From Flavobacterium hankyongi (GTDB lineage: Bacteria; Bacteroidota; Bacteroidia; Flavobacteriales; Flavobacteriaceae), in contig NZ_CP085725.1 in the NCBI RefSeq assembly GCF_036840915.1, forward strand, positions 3,038,001 through 3,102,000: 64,000 nt of DNA, read 5' to 3'. The notes under the pieces were generated by a model. The model was given only the letters and a program-made list of their open reading frames with translations. It was not told where the DNA came from and searched no databases. Positions within the stretch are counted from its first letter, which is position 1. Every line of letters starts with the position of its first letter. Shown piece by piece: positions 9,484-18,997 of this stretch. Made by a program: the position numbers and the translations under genes.

Positions 9484-11424
9484 CTATGTTTGTGCTTGTG
9501 ATTTTTTAATTGAATCTAATTTCTTTTTATTTTTTACTCTGTCAATTGAATCTTTTCTCAGCTTTATTCTGTACATAGAGTCAATGAATTTTTTAGAGTA
9601 CTTATTATATTCGGCTTGTAAACTTTTTTCTAAAACTCTTTTTTCTCTATCTTTTTGAGTTATTTTCCCTTTGATATATTTTTCAAGCATCAATGTTGTG
9701 ATTGGACCTGCTGTTGTTGATCCAAAACCTCCATTTTCAACTAAAACTGCGATGGCAATTTTAGGATCATGCTTGGGAGCAAAAGCAACAAAAATAGAGT
9801 GGTCTGCTAATTGTACTCTTTTACCATTTATTTTGGCAAAGTTTTCAGCAGTACCTGTTTTTCCACAAATTTCAAGCCCTTCAACTCCCAAAAAATAAGC
9901 GGTACCAGTCTTAAAAACTTCTGCAAGACCTTCAATTACTGGTTTAAAGTGTTTTTTGTCAATTGTTGTTACATGTTTGGTTCTATATTTTTCGTCTATA
10001 GGTTGTCCTTTTATTTTCTTAATAATATGAGGGGTATAGTAATAACCTTCGTTAGCTACTGTAGCCATCATGTTTGCCAACTGAATTGGAGTCATTAATA
10101 CTTCACCTTGACCAATTGAATTTGAAACTATATAGGTTGGTCGAATGCTTCCATTTGGATATGCCCATCTTTCATAAAAAGCGTTGTCTGGAATTAATCC
10201 TTTTCGTCCAGTGGGTAAATCATATCCCATGAATTGTCCTAATCCAAAACTTTTTACGTGCTTACTCCAAACATCAACACTTATGCTAGTTTTAGGTTGC
10301 TTTTTTAGAATGTCTAAATATACATTAGCAAAATAAGCATTACATGATTGCGCAATACCGTTGTGAAGTTTGTACATCCCCGCAGGACTGTGGCATCTCA
10401 TAAATTTTCTACCGTAGCTAAAACCATGATGACAAGCAAAAGTAGTATTTGTATCAATTACTTGTTCTTGTAAACCAACTAAGGCAGTTAAAATTTTAAA
10501 AGGTGAGCCGGGAGGATACTCTGCAAGTAAACTTCTGTCGTAAAGAGGTTTTGCAATTGAATCGTTGTAAAGTTTAGTGTAGTTTCTAGATCGTTGTCTT
10601 CCAACTAAAATTGACGGATCGTATGATGGAGCAGTTACCAAGCACAAAATTTCACCTGTTTTAGGTTCTATGGCTATAATACCACCTCGTTTGTTTTTCA
10701 TCAAAGCTTCACCATATTTTTGAAGCTCTGCATCAATGGTTAGTGTAATATCTTTACCTTGAACAGCGATGGTATCGTACTTCCCATCCTTAAATGGCCC
10801 TATTTCTCTATTGAAGCGGTCGCGTTGAATGTGTTTAACTCCTTTTACTCCTCGAAGTTCTTTTTCATACATTTCTTCAACCCCTTGTTTTCCTAGTAAA
10901 TCACCGCTTTTATAGTAAGGATTTTTCTTGATAGTAGCTTCATTTGCTTGAGTGATGAATCCAAAAACATTTCCGCCAACATGAATTTGATAATCTCTAA
11001 GTGAACGCTTTTGAATATAGAATCCTTCAAATTTTCTTTCTTTTTCTTGAAAAGCAGCGTACTCTAATTTATTTAACTGACCCAAGAATACTGATGGAAG
11101 CATTGGACTGTATACAACTGCCTTTTCTATTTTCTTTTTAAAGTCGTCTTTAGTAATATGAAGTAAGTTGCAAAACTCTAAAGTATCTAAGTCTTTAATT
11201 TCACGAGGTACAACCATGATATCATATGATGGTTGGTTGGCAACTAACAGGGTTCCATTTCGGTCGTAAATATAACCTCGCTCAGGATACTCATATTTAA
11301 TCTTAATCGAAATATTTTCCGATTTTAAGCGAAGTGAGTCATCAATAATTTGTAAAAAGAAAAGCCTTGCTATGATTAAAATTGCAGCGACAATTATCAT
11401 AACTGGTAATAAGAGTTTTCTCAT
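9484..11424 (-). CDS. mrdA: Penicillin-binding protein 2 (class B transpeptidase)
   Basis: A 646-residue protein with one N-terminal membrane helix, a PBP dimerisation domain (~35-200) and a transpeptidase domain. Active-site motifs are visible: SPFK (in EYPPGSPFKILTAL, nucleophile Ser), SCN (in AQSCNAYFAN) and KTGT (in ICGKTGTAEN). It crosslinks peptidoglycan during lateral wall growth together with RodA. The C-terminal ~60 residues are a Lys-rich tail (RKDSIDRVKNKKKLDSIKK) beyond the catalytic domain. The start overlaps the mreD stop by 4 bases. Operon position and motifs give a secure call. Confidence 0.95.
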   Translation of the reverse strand: MRKLLLPVMIIVAAILIIARLFFLQIIDDSLRLKSENISIKIKYEYPERGYIYDRNGTLLVANQPSYDIMVVPREIKDLDTLEFCNLLHITKDDFKKKIEKAVVYSPMLPSVFLGQLNKLEYAAFQEKERKFEGFYIQKRSLRDYQIHVGGNVFGFITQANEATIKKNPYYKSGDLLGKQGVEEMYEKELRGVKGVKHIQRDRFNREIGPFKDGKYDTIAVQGKDITLTIDAELQKYGEALMKNKRGGIIAIEPKTGEILCLVTAPSYDPSILVGRQRSRNYTKLYNDSIAKPLYDRSLLAEYPPGSPFKILTALVGLQEQVIDTNTTFACHHGFSYGRKFMRCHSPAGMYKLHNGIAQSCNAYFANVYLDILKKQPKTSISVDVWSKHVKSFGLGQFMGYDLPTGRKGLIPDNAFYERWAYPNGSIRPTYIVSNSIGQGEVLMTPIQLANMMATVANEGYYYTPHIIKKIKGQPIDEKYRTKHVTTIDKKHFKPVIEGLAEVFKTGTAYFLGVEGLEICGKTGTAENFAKINGKRVQLADHSIFVAFAPKHDPKIAIAVLVENGGFGSTTAGPITTLMLEKYIKGKITQKDREKRVLEKSLQAEYNKYSKKFIDSMYRIKLRKDSIDRVKNKKKLDSIKKSQAQT

Positions 11425-11927
11425 CGTTTACTTGGCTTAAATAAATAAATTATTAGGATACTAACTATTAACGTAAAAAGAGTGGTTGTAATTGTTCTCA
11501 ATAAAATATCAAGTATGAATTGAAACTTGAAAAATTCTAATAGAAACATCACAAAATGATGTGTAATTATTGAAATGAATATAAACGTGAACCTTTCAGG
11601 AGAAAGGCGATCATTGATTTTTATTGTTTGATACTCGTAACTCAATCCAAAAGCAAATTTAAAGAATGTAGGTCTCAGGTTTGCTAGAATTAAACTCGCA
11701 GCAGCATGAACTCCTCCAGAATTAGCAAAAAAATCGACTGTTAAACCTAATAGGAAACTGGCAACTAGTAAGCTTGCGCGATTTGAATTTACAGGGTACA
11801 GTAAAATAAAAAGTATATAAGGGTACGGGTTTATAAAACCGAAAAGTTCAATGTTGTTAAAAATTACTACTTGAGCAGCAATTAACAATACAAAGCGAAT
11901 GATATTTAGGATAACAGCACTATTCAT
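11421..11927 (-). CDS. mreD: Rod shape-determining protein MreD
   Basis: A 168-residue, very hydrophobic protein with about five membrane segments, the size and hydropathy expected of MreD. Sequence identity within this family is low, so the call leans on position: directly after mreC (8-base overlap) and before mrdA (4-base overlap). The segment FINPYPYILFILLYPV is typical of bacteroidotal MreD proteins. It works with MreC and RodA at the inner membrane in the elongation machinery. Confidence 0.88.
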   Translation of the reverse strand: MNSAVILNIIRFVLLIAAQVVIFNNIELFGFINPYPYILFILLYPVNSNRASLLVASFLLGLTVDFFANSGGVHAAASLILANLRPTFFKFAFGLSYEYQTIKINDRLSPERFTFIFISIITHHFVMFLLEFFKFQFILDILLRTITTTLFTLIVSILIIYLFKPSKR

Positions 11928-12747
11928 CTTTCTTTGTTTCGGCTTCTAGTTTTTTTATTTCATTACTGTGTTTGTTCTCGATAATATAAACATGATTTAA
12001 ATTGGTCATGTCATTAAATAAGCGCACATTTAAAGTGTAGTAATTTGTTTCGGTATCAACATAAATTTTGTCAATAATTCCTACAGGAATATTTTCAGGG
12101 AAAATTCTTGAATTTCCTCCTGTCACAATTGTATCTCCTTTTTTAACTGAAGCAAGTCTTGGGATCTCTACTAGTTGTACATAACCAGCATTTTTAGCAT
12201 TCCAAATTAAAGAACCAAAATGGTTTGTTCTTTTAACCTTGGCATTGATTTTAGATTTTACGTTCAAAATACTAAAAATCGTTGCGTATCTAGGAGAAAC
12301 TTTTTCTACAATTCCAATAATTCCTTGGCTACTAACAACTCCCATGTCAGGTTTGATGCCGTCTAAAGAGCCACTATTAATTGTTAAGTAATTTTCTGAA
12401 GTATTGTATGAATTGTGAACTACTTTAGACTGAATTACATCTATTTTGTCGTATCCTTTTACCGAATCTTTTTCAAGAGTTGAAGTGCTGTCTTTTTTAT
12501 TGAAAAGGATTCTTCTCAATTCGGCGTTTTCTCTGGCTAATTTATCATTTTGCTCACGAAGGCTAAAGTAAGTCTTAACTTCGTTTACTTCTTCATAAAC
12601 ATAACCAGTTAAAAAGTTAGCCGAATTTACCATTTGACTTCTATGGTAAGAATGTGACTGAATAACTAGCACTAATGAAGTTATCAAAAGCAGCAAAAAC
12701 AGTAAGCGAGTACTGTTTTTAAATATAAAATTAAATATTTGCTGCAT
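11920..12747 (-). CDS. mreC: Rod shape-determining protein MreC
   Basis: A 275-residue protein with one N-terminal transmembrane helix (~10-30), a coiled coil (~60-90, EQNDKLARENAELRRIL) and a periplasmic beta domain with the family motif SSQGIIGIVEKVSPRYATI followed by GDTIVTGG. MreC links cytoplasmic MreB filaments to the periplasmic PBP2/RodA synthase. It is encoded between mreB and mreD. The 74-base gap to mreB holds an AT-rich inverted repeat. Confidence 0.93.
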   Translation of the reverse strand: MQQIFNFIFKNSTRLLFLLLLITSLVLVIQSHSYHRSQMVNSANFLTGYVYEEVNEVKTYFSLREQNDKLARENAELRRILFNKKDSTSTLEKDSVKGYDKIDVIQSKVVHNSYNTSENYLTINSGSLDGIKPDMGVVSSQGIIGIVEKVSPRYATIFSILNVKSKINAKVKRTNHFGSLIWNAKNAGYVQLVEIPRLASVKKGDTIVTGGNSRIFPENIPVGIIDKIYVDTETNYYTLNVRLFNDMTNLNHVYIIENKHSNEIKKLEAETKKDE

Positions 12748-12754
12748 TAGTAGA

Positions 12755-12818
12755 AATTAAAATTTTTAAATCTTTAAAACTCAAATTCACAGTTTTGGAA
12801 TTTGTATTTTTAATTTGG
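12755..12818. repeat. AT-rich palindromic intergenic sequence between mreB and mreC
   Basis: CAAATTC (12782-12788) and GAATTTG (12799-12805) are inverted repeats in a stretch of degenerate AAATTT-type words. The same style of AT-rich palindromic filler occurs at 17815-17890 and 28578-28620. It is inside the mre operon, so it may be a processing or pausing hairpin, or inert. Confidence 0.4.
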
Positions 12819-12821
12819 GAT

Positions 12822-13850
12822 TTATTTAATTAGTATACTTCTGTATTTGTTTAAATTTTTCAAAGCCATTCCTGTTCCGCGTACAACAGCTCTTAATGGA
12901 TCTTCTGCAATGAATACAGGTAAATCTGTTTTTTGAGAAATACGTTTGTCTAAACCGCGTAACATTGAACCACCACCAGCAAGATAAATACCAGTGTTGT
13001 AAATATCAGCAGCTAATTCTGGAGGAGTTTGCGATAATGTTTCCATAATAGCATCCTCAATACGTTGAATAGATTTGTCTAATGCTTTTGCAATTTCTCT
13101 AGAAGAAACTTCAACCTGTTTAGGCTTTCCAGTTAACAAGTCGCGTCCTTGTACAGACATATCTTCTGGTGGAGAATCTAAATCTTCTATTGCAGCACCT
13201 ATTTCAATTTTGATTTTTTCAGCAGTTGTTTCACCCACAAATAAATTGTGTTGTGTACGCATGTAGTAAATGATATCATTTGTGAAAACATCACCAGCAA
13301 TTTTAACTGATTTGTCACATACAATTCCACCCAATGCAATTACAGCGATTTCGGTAGTACCACCACCTATATCCACAATCATGTTACCTTTTGGTTGCAT
13401 GATGTCGATACCAATACCAATAGAAGCAGCCATTGGCTCATGAATTAAGTAAACTTCTTTTCCGTTTACACGCTCTGCAGATTCTTTTACTGCACGCATT
13501 TCTACTTCAGTAATTCCAGAAGGAATACAAATGACCATACGTAAGGCAGGGGTGAATAAACGTTTTTGTAAAGCAGGTATACTTCTGATTAACATTTTAA
13601 TCATTTGTTCTGAAGCATCAAAATCTGCAATAACTCCATCCTTAAGAGGGCGAATTGTTTTGATGTTTTCGTGAGTTTTACCCTGCATCATGTTTGCTTC
13701 TTTACCAACGGCAATAATCTTGCCACTAATTCTATCACGAGCTACAATTGAAGGGCTATCTATTACGACTTTATCGTTATGAATAATTAGTGTATTTGCT
13801 GTTCCAAGGTCGATTGCGATGTCCTCGGTCATGAAATCAAAAAATCCCAT
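12822..13850 (-). CDS. mreB: Rod shape-determining protein MreB (actin-like ATPase)
   Basis: A 342-residue actin-fold protein. Motifs include phosphate-1 DLGTANTLI, the MIVDIGGGTTEIAVIALGG phosphate-2 region and the adenosine loop IYLAGGGSMLRGLD. MreB forms membrane-bound antiparallel filaments that direct the elongation complex. It is the first gene of the operon mreB-mreC-mreD-mrdA-rodA, with a promoter just upstream (13898-13929) and the purH terminator beyond it. Confidence 0.97.
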   Translation of the reverse strand: MGFFDFMTEDIAIDLGTANTLIIHNDKVVIDSPSIVARDRISGKIIAVGKEANMMQGKTHENIKTIRPLKDGVIADFDASEQMIKMLIRSIPALQKRLFTPALRMVICIPSGITEVEMRAVKESAERVNGKEVYLIHEPMAASIGIGIDIMQPKGNMIVDIGGGTTEIAVIALGGIVCDKSVKIAGDVFTNDIIYYMRTQHNLFVGETTAEKIKIEIGAAIEDLDSPPEDMSVQGRDLLTGKPKQVEVSSREIAKALDKSIQRIEDAIMETLSQTPPELAADIYNTGIYLAGGGSMLRGLDKRISQKTDLPVFIAEDPLRAVVRGTGMALKNLNKYRSILIK

Positions 13851-13897
13851 ATATTATCTTAGGGTTAGAGTATTTTAAATAAAGTATAATCCAAACG

Positions 13898-13929
13898 CAA
13901 AAGTATAAAAATTATTTGGTTTAATTCAA
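13898..13929 (-). promoter_or_regulatory. Promoter of the mre operon
   Basis: Read on the minus strand: TTG (13927-13929), 21-base spacer, TACTTTTG (complement of 13898-13905), which fits the Bacteroidota TTG/TAnnTTTG promoter. It lies 47 bases before the mreB ATG and just after the purH terminator. Confidence 0.6.
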
Positions 13930-13933
13930 AATA

Positions 13934-13968
13934 AAAATGCGTCAATAAAAATATATTGACGCATTTTA
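13934..13968 (-). terminator. Terminator of purH
   Basis: A perfect 11-base inverted repeat, AATGCGTCAAT (13936-13946) and ATTGACGCATT (13955-13965), with a T run on the minus-strand 3' side. It lies 25 bases after the purH stop. Confidence 0.8.
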
Positions 13969-13993
13969 GAAATTTTTATAAAAAGGCTCTTTT

Positions 13994-15526
13994 TTAGTGT
14001 TTAAAATGACGAATTCCTGTGAATACCATCGATACTTTATTGTCGTTGCAGTAATTGATGCTTAATTCATCTTTGATGGATCCTCCTGGTTGAATTACAG
14101 CTGTTATACCTGCATGATTAGCAATTTCTACACAATCTGGGAATGGGAAAAATGCATCACTTGCCATAACTGCTCCAGTTAAATCAAATTCAAATGATTT
14201 TGCTTTCTCAATTGCCTGACGTAAGGCATCAACTCTTGAAGTTTGTCCTGTTCCAGAAGCGCACAATTGCTTGTTTTTTGCTAAAACGATGGTGTTAGAT
14301 TTAGTGTGTTTACAAATTTTTGATGCAAATAATAAATCTTCAATTTCTTCTTGAGACGGAGATGTATTAGTAACTGTTTTTAAATGTGATTCATTATCAG
14401 TTACTAAGTCTTTATCTTGAACTAAAACACCATTAAGGCAAGTTCTAACTGAAGTTTTAGAAACTTCAGTTTCTTTTAGGACTAAAATAATTCTGTTTTT
14501 CTTTTCTTCTAATAAATCTAATGCTGTTGTGTCATAACTTGGCGCAATTACAACTTCGCAGAATAATTTGTTTATTTCTTCGGCAGTTGCTAAATCAATG
14601 TTTCCGTTTGCAATTAAAACACCTCCAAAAGCTGAAGTTGGATCACCAGCCAAAGCTTCTAAGTATGCTTCGCGCATTGTTTTACGAGTTGCTATTCCAC
14701 AAGCATTATTGTGTTTTAAGATAGCAAATGTTGGTTCATCATTTTTGAATTCACTCATTAAATTCACTGCAGCATCAACATCTAATAAATTGTTGTATGA
14801 TAATTCTTTACCGTGAAGTTTAGTGAACATTTTGTCAAAGTCACCAAAGAAGAATCCTTTTTGGTGAGGATTTTCGCCATAGCGTAGCACATTTCCTTTA
14901 GTTTCGCTAATTTTTAAAACAGCTTCTTCATGATTTTTGTTGAAGTAATTAAAAATAGCCGAATCGTAGTGCGAAGAAACATTGAAAGCCTTAGTTGCAA
15001 AAACTTTTCTTTGTTCTAATGAAGTTTCACCATTTTGGTTTGTAATTATATCTAAAAATAAAGAATATTCATTCACTGAAGGAACAATAACAGTATCCTT
15101 GAAATTTTTTGCAGCAGCTCTAATTAAGGAAATTCCACCGATGTCAATTTTTTCAATAATATCAGTATCGCTTGCTCCCGATGCAACAGTTTTTTCAAAA
15201 GGATATAAATCAACAATTACAACATCAATTTGAGGAATCTCATATTCTCTCATTTGTTCAATGTCTAACTCGTTATCTTGACGATTCAAAATTCCGCCAA
15301 AAATTTTAGGATGTAACGTTTTTACTCTTCCTCCTAAAATTGAAGGGTATGAGGTAACATCTTCTACAGGAACTACTGGGATTCCAAGGTTTAGAATAAA
15401 CTCTTCAGTTCCTCCTGTTGAATAAATAGTTGCGTTTTGTTGATGAAGTTGACGAACAATGGGTTCAAGGCCAGTTTTATCGAACACTGAAATTAGTGCC
15501 GATTTAATTGTTTTTGTAGTATTCAT
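13994..15526 (-). CDS. purH: Bifunctional AICAR formyltransferase / IMP cyclohydrolase
   Basis: A 510-residue enzyme catalysing the last two steps of IMP synthesis. The N-terminal MGS-like cyclohydrolase domain (~1-145) has SALISVFDKTGL, YSTGGT and GRVKTLHPKI. The C-terminal formyltransferase domain carries RYGENPHQ, KHNNACGIA and the closing QPGGSIKDELSI and FTGIRHFKH. Full length for the family. A separate terminator (13934-13968) and the mre promoter show it is its own transcription unit although it runs in the same direction as mreB. Confidence 0.97.
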   Translation of the reverse strand: MNTTKTIKSALISVFDKTGLEPIVRQLHQQNATIYSTGGTEEFILNLGIPVVPVEDVTSYPSILGGRVKTLHPKIFGGILNRQDNELDIEQMREYEIPQIDVVIVDLYPFEKTVASGASDTDIIEKIDIGGISLIRAAAKNFKDTVIVPSVNEYSLFLDIITNQNGETSLEQRKVFATKAFNVSSHYDSAIFNYFNKNHEEAVLKISETKGNVLRYGENPHQKGFFFGDFDKMFTKLHGKELSYNNLLDVDAAVNLMSEFKNDEPTFAILKHNNACGIATRKTMREAYLEALAGDPTSAFGGVLIANGNIDLATAEEINKLFCEVVIAPSYDTTALDLLEEKKNRIILVLKETEVSKTSVRTCLNGVLVQDKDLVTDNESHLKTVTNTSPSQEEIEDLLFASKICKHTKSNTIVLAKNKQLCASGTGQTSRVDALRQAIEKAKSFEFDLTGAVMASDAFFPFPDCVEIANHAGITAVIQPGGSIKDELSINYCNDNKVSMVFTGIRHFKH

Positions 15527-15548
15527 TGTGTTGTTGTAATTTGTACTG

Positions 15549-15556
15549 CAAAAATA
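15549..15556 (-). promoter_or_regulatory. Possible purH promoter -7 element
   Basis: The minus strand reads TATTTTTG 22 bases before the purH ATG, matching TAnnTTTG. No clear TTG at the expected -33 spacing is visible. Confidence 0.4.
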
Positions 15557-15650
15557 GTTTTTTTTAATCTGAATTGAAGATAGATTCTTTTAAAATTTTG
15601 TAACAAAAATCAGTATTTTTATACTAAACAGTATAGAAAATAGATGAACA

Positions 15651-16901
15651 ATGATAATATACGTTAGATTATTAAAAGAAAGTTTTGGATTCGCACTTAA
15701 TGCATTGCGAAATAATAAGCTTAGAACTTTATTGTCATTGTTAGGAGTTACCGTAGGGATATTTTCTATAATTGCTGTGCTTGCTGCTGTTGATTCTTTG
15801 GACAGAAAAATAAAAAAGGATTTAAGTACTCTCGATAAAAATACAGTCTATCTACTTAAATTTTCTTTTGGACCAACTGATGTTCCTCAATGGAAAAGAG
15901 AACAGTTCCCTAACGTCACTTATGAAGAATATGAATATTTAAAACGTTCTGTAAATGATGTTGAAGCCATGGCTTACATGCTTTTTACTAAAAGAGAAAA
16001 TGTAAAGTATGAAGGGGTAACGGTAAGTTCTATAAGTGTAATGCCTACTACGTATGAGTTTGAAAATATTCAAAAATTAGGTTTTAAAGAAGGACGTTTT
16101 TTTAATGAGTCTGAGTCAAATTCTGGAGCTCCTTTGATAGTTTTAGGTCATGATGTGGCTAAAAACCTTTTTGATGGTTTAGATCCTATTGGGAAAAAAG
16201 TAAGGTTGTATGGGCAACGATTTACTGTAATTGGAGTGCTTAAAAAAGTGGGTGCAGGAATTTTTGGCGAAGATGATGATACAACAGTGTATTTGCCAGT
16301 TAATTTTGTGAGAAGATTGTATGGAGATAATAATGAAACGTTAACTCCGTCTATGTTTATCAAACCTGTGGAAGGTGTTGATATGGATGCTTTTAAAGGG
16401 GAATTAAGTACTAAGCTTAGAAATTTTAGAGGATTAAAAGTAGGAGAGATTGACAATTTTTTTATCAACGTACTTTCTGGATTTACAGATATTCTTGATG
16501 GACTTATTACTCAGATGAATATAATTGGATGGATTATTGCTGGTTTCTCTTTGTTGGTAGGAGGTTTTGGCATTGCTAATATTATGTTTGTTTCGGTAAA
16601 GGAACGTACTAATTTAATTGGAATTCAAAAATCACTAGGAGCAAAAAATAGATTTATACTACTTCAGTTTTTATTTGAAGCGATCGTTTTATGTGTAATA
16701 GGTGGAATTATTGGACTTATCCTAGTTTGGATTATTGCTTTGGTACTTACCAATGTACTTGATTTTGAATTTGTGTTAAGTTTCTGGAATATAGTTTTAG
16801 GAACTGTTTTAGCTGCTTTCATAGGGCTGTTAGCGGGAATTATTCCAGCTATATCGGCTTCTAAATTAGATCCGGTGGAAGCTATTCGCAGTGGGATGTA
16901 A
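15651..16901 (+). CDS. ABC transporter permease, MacB/FtsX type
   Basis: A 416-residue membrane protein. The N-terminal helix with NALRNNKLRTLLSLLGVTVGIFSI is the MacB-type signature. A periplasmic MacB-PCD domain (~60-270) and an FtsX domain with three C-terminal helices follow (GGFGIANIMFVSVKERTNLI; ends ISASKLDPVEAIRSGM). These permeases act as mechanotransmission components in efflux of peptides, lipoproteins or antibiotics together with an ATPase and often a periplasmic adaptor. Neither partner is adjacent here, so the ATPase is probably encoded elsewhere. The substrate is unknown. A bidirectional terminator follows. Confidence 0.9.
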   Translation: MIIYVRLLKESFGFALNALRNNKLRTLLSLLGVTVGIFSIIAVLAAVDSLDRKIKKDLSTLDKNTVYLLKFSFGPTDVPQWKREQFPNVTYEEYEYLKRSVNDVEAMAYMLFTKRENVKYEGVTVSSISVMPTTYEFENIQKLGFKEGRFFNESESNSGAPLIVLGHDVAKNLFDGLDPIGKKVRLYGQRFTVIGVLKKVGAGIFGEDDDTTVYLPVNFVRRLYGDNNETLTPSMFIKPVEGVDMDAFKGELSTKLRNFRGLKVGEIDNFFINVLSGFTDILDGLITQMNIIGWIIAGFSLLVGGFGIANIMFVSVKERTNLIGIQKSLGAKNRFILLQFLFEAIVLCVIGGIIGLILVWIIALVLTNVLDFEFVLSFWNIVLGTVLAAFIGLLAGIIPAISASKLDPVEAIRSGM

Positions 16902-16917
16902 AAAATATATTATAGTG

Positions 16918-16952
16918 AATAAAAAAGCCCGAGAATTTCTCGGGCTTTTTGT
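16918..16952. terminator. Bidirectional terminator between permease gene and accD
   Basis: GCCCGAGA (16927-16934) and TCTCGGGC (16938-16945) form a stem with A and T runs on either side, placed between convergent stop codons. Confidence 0.85.
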
Positions 16953-16953
16953 T

Positions 16954-17808
16954 TTATCTAACGTCTTGATTTAAAATTAAATCAAGGTATAAGTTGATTT
17001 TATCTTTAAGTTCTTTACGTGGAGTTATAAAGTCTAAGAAACCATGTTCTAATACGAATTCAGATGTTTGGAATCCTTCTGGTAAATCTTTTCCAGTAGT
17101 ATCTTTTACAACACGTGGACCAGCAAAACCAATCAAAGCCCCAGGTTCTGCAATATTAATATCTCCTAGCATAGCATATGAAGCAGTAGTTCCTCCAGTT
17201 GTTGGATCAGTACATAAAGAGATGTAAGGAATTTTTGCTTCTGCTAATTGCGCTAGTTTAGCTGATGTTTTAGCTAACTGCATTAATGAATATGCAGCTT
17301 CCATCATACGAGCTCCACCCGATTTAGAAATCATAACGAATGGAATATTGTTTTTGATTGAATAATCAATACCACGAGCGATTTTTTCTCCTACAACAGC
17401 TCCCATAGAACCACCAATAAAAGCGAAATCCATACAACAAACCACTAAATCTTTCCCTTTAGATTTTCCAACAGCAGTACGTACAGCGTCTTTTAACTTG
17501 GTTTTGCTCATTGCATCTACTAAACGATCAGAGTATTTTTTAGTATCTGAAAAGTTTAATGGATCTTTTGAAGTAATGTTAGGATCTAATTCTGTGAATT
17601 CATTGTTGTCGAATAAAATTTTGAAATACTCTGCACTTCCAATTCTTACGTGAAATTCATCTTCTGGACTCACCCAAAGATTTCTTTCCAATTCATCAGA
17701 ATCTACAATTTTACCAGTAGGAGATTTGTACCATAATCCTTTAGGTACATCCATTTTATCTTCAGTAGGAGTTGTAATCCCTTTTTCTTTTCTTTTAAAC
17801 CAAGCCAT
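16954..17808 (-). CDS. accD: Acetyl-CoA carboxylase carboxyltransferase subunit beta
   Basis: A 284-residue protein forming the biotin-dependent carboxyltransferase with AccA in fatty-acid synthesis. Crotonase-fold motifs are clear: FMGGSMG-like [37 protein letters not shown] and [11 protein letters not shown]. The N-terminal zinc-ribbon region is recognisable by [11 protein letters not shown] and [13 protein letters not shown], but all four zinc-binding cysteines of the classic C-x2-C...C-x2-C ribbon are absent (residues S, T/G, S and E/D occupy those sites). The rest looks complete, so it is probably functional without the zinc. An AT-rich palindromic stretch separates it from fbaA upstream. 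Confidence 0.95.
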   Translation of the reverse strand: MAWFKRKEKGITTPTEDKMDVPKGLWYKSPTGKIVDSDELERNLWVSPEDEFHVRIGSAEYFKILFDNNEFTELDPNITSKDPLNFSDTKKYSDRLVDAMSKTKLKDAVRTAVGKSKGKDLVVCCMDFAFIGGSMGAVVGEKIARGIDYSIKNNIPFVMISKSGGARMMEAAYSLMQLAKTSAKLAQLAEAKIPYISLCTDPTTGGTTASYAMLGDINIAEPGALIGFAGPRVVKDTTGKDLPEGFQTSEFVLEHGFLDFITPRKELKDKINLYLDLILNQDVR

Positions 17809-17814
17809 AATTTT

Positions 17815-17890
17815 ACAGTTATGAGTTAAAAGTTATAAGTTATGAGTTACAAGGTTGAACTTATAATTCATAATTTATAACTCATAATTA
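17815..17890. repeat. AT-rich degenerate palindromic intergenic repeat (accD/fbaA)
   Basis: Repeated GTTATGAGTTA / GTTATAAGTTATGAG words are followed by their inverted form: TTATAAGTT (17833-17841) faces AACTTATAA (17858-17866), and ATAACTCATAATTA closes the block. It can form a long weak hairpin between fbaA and accD. This style of spacer is common in Flavobacterium intergenic regions. Confidence 0.5.
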
Positions 17891-18955
17891 AAGTGTATTA
17901 ATGTTATTTAAATCGGCAAAAGCCTGTTCTAATCTTTTGTTGAAAGTTACTTCACCTTCACGAACCCATTTTCTAGGGTCATAGTGTTTTTTGTTTGGAG
18001 AATCAGCACCATCTGGGCTACCAATTTGAGTTTTTAAATAATCAATTTTAGAAGTCATGTAGTCTCTAATGCCTTCGGTGAATGCGAATTGTAAATCAGT
18101 ATCAATGTTCATTTTGATTACACCGTATGAAATTGCTTCTCTGATTTCCTCAAGTGTAGAACCTGAACCGCCATGGAATACGAAATCTACAGGGTTGTTA
18201 CCTGTATTATATTTGTTTTGAACAAAATCTTGAGAGTTCTTAAGGATTTTTGGAGTTAATTTTACATTTCCAGGTTTGTAAACTCCATGTACGTTACCAA
18301 AAGCAGCTGCAATTGTAAAACGAGGGGAAATTTTCATTAACTCTTCATATGCGTAAGCCACTTCTTCTGGTTGTGTATATAATTTTGAACTATCTACATC
18401 ACTGTTGTCAACACCATCTTCTTCACCACCAGTAATTCCTAATTCTATTTCTAAAGTCATACCCATTTTACTCATACGAGCCAAGTATTCTTTACAGATA
18501 TGAATGTTTTCTTCGATAGGTTCCTCAGACAAATCAATCATGTGTGAAGAGTATAATGGTTTGCCAGTTTCGGCAAAATGTTTTTCAGAAGCATCTAACA
18601 AGCCATCAATCCAAGGCAATAAATTTTTAGCACAGTGGTCTGTATGTAAAATAACAGTTGCTCCATAAGCTTCTGCCAATGTATGTATGTGTTTTGCTCC
18701 AGCAATAGCTCCTAAAATAGCCGATTTTTGTCCTTCGTTAGACAGGCCTTTACCAGCATTAAATTGTGCTCCTCCATTAGAGAATTGAATTATTACAGGT
18801 GCTTTTAGTTTTGCAGCAGTTTCAAGAACTCCGTTTATTGTACTTGAACCTACAACGTTTACTGCAGGTAAAGCAAAACCTTTTTCTTTTGCGTAATTAA
18901 AAATTTCTTGAACTTGATCACCAGTAGCAACTCCTGGTTTTATATTGTGTGCCAT
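17888..18955 (-). CDS. fbaA: Class II fructose-bisphosphate aldolase
   Basis: A 355-residue zinc-dependent aldolase that interconverts fructose 1,6-bisphosphate with DHAP and glyceraldehyde 3-phosphate. Visible motifs: the ILHTDHCAKN metal and catalytic region, ELGITGGEEDGVDN (class IIA loop), AAAFGNVHGVY and VFHGGSGSTLEEI (phosphate binding), and MNIDTDLQFAFT. The length fits class IIA enzymes such as E. coli FbaA. It lies upstream of accD in the same direction, separated by the AT-rich repeat. Confidence 0.96.
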   Translation of the reverse strand: MAHNIKPGVATGDQVQEIFNYAKEKGFALPAVNVVGSSTINGVLETAAKLKAPVIIQFSNGGAQFNAGKGLSNEGQKSAILGAIAGAKHIHTLAEAYGATVILHTDHCAKNLLPWIDGLLDASEKHFAETGKPLYSSHMIDLSEEPIEENIHICKEYLARMSKMGMTLEIELGITGGEEDGVDNSDVDSSKLYTQPEEVAYAYEELMKISPRFTIAAAFGNVHGVYKPGNVKLTPKILKNSQDFVQNKYNTGNNPVDFVFHGGSGSTLEEIREAISYGVIKMNIDTDLQFAFTEGIRDYMTSKIDYLKTQIGSPDGADSPNKKHYDPRKWVREGEVTFNKRLEQAFADLNNINTL

Positions 18956-18997
18956 GTATTTATTTTTTTAGATTGACAAAATTACAAATTTACTTTA

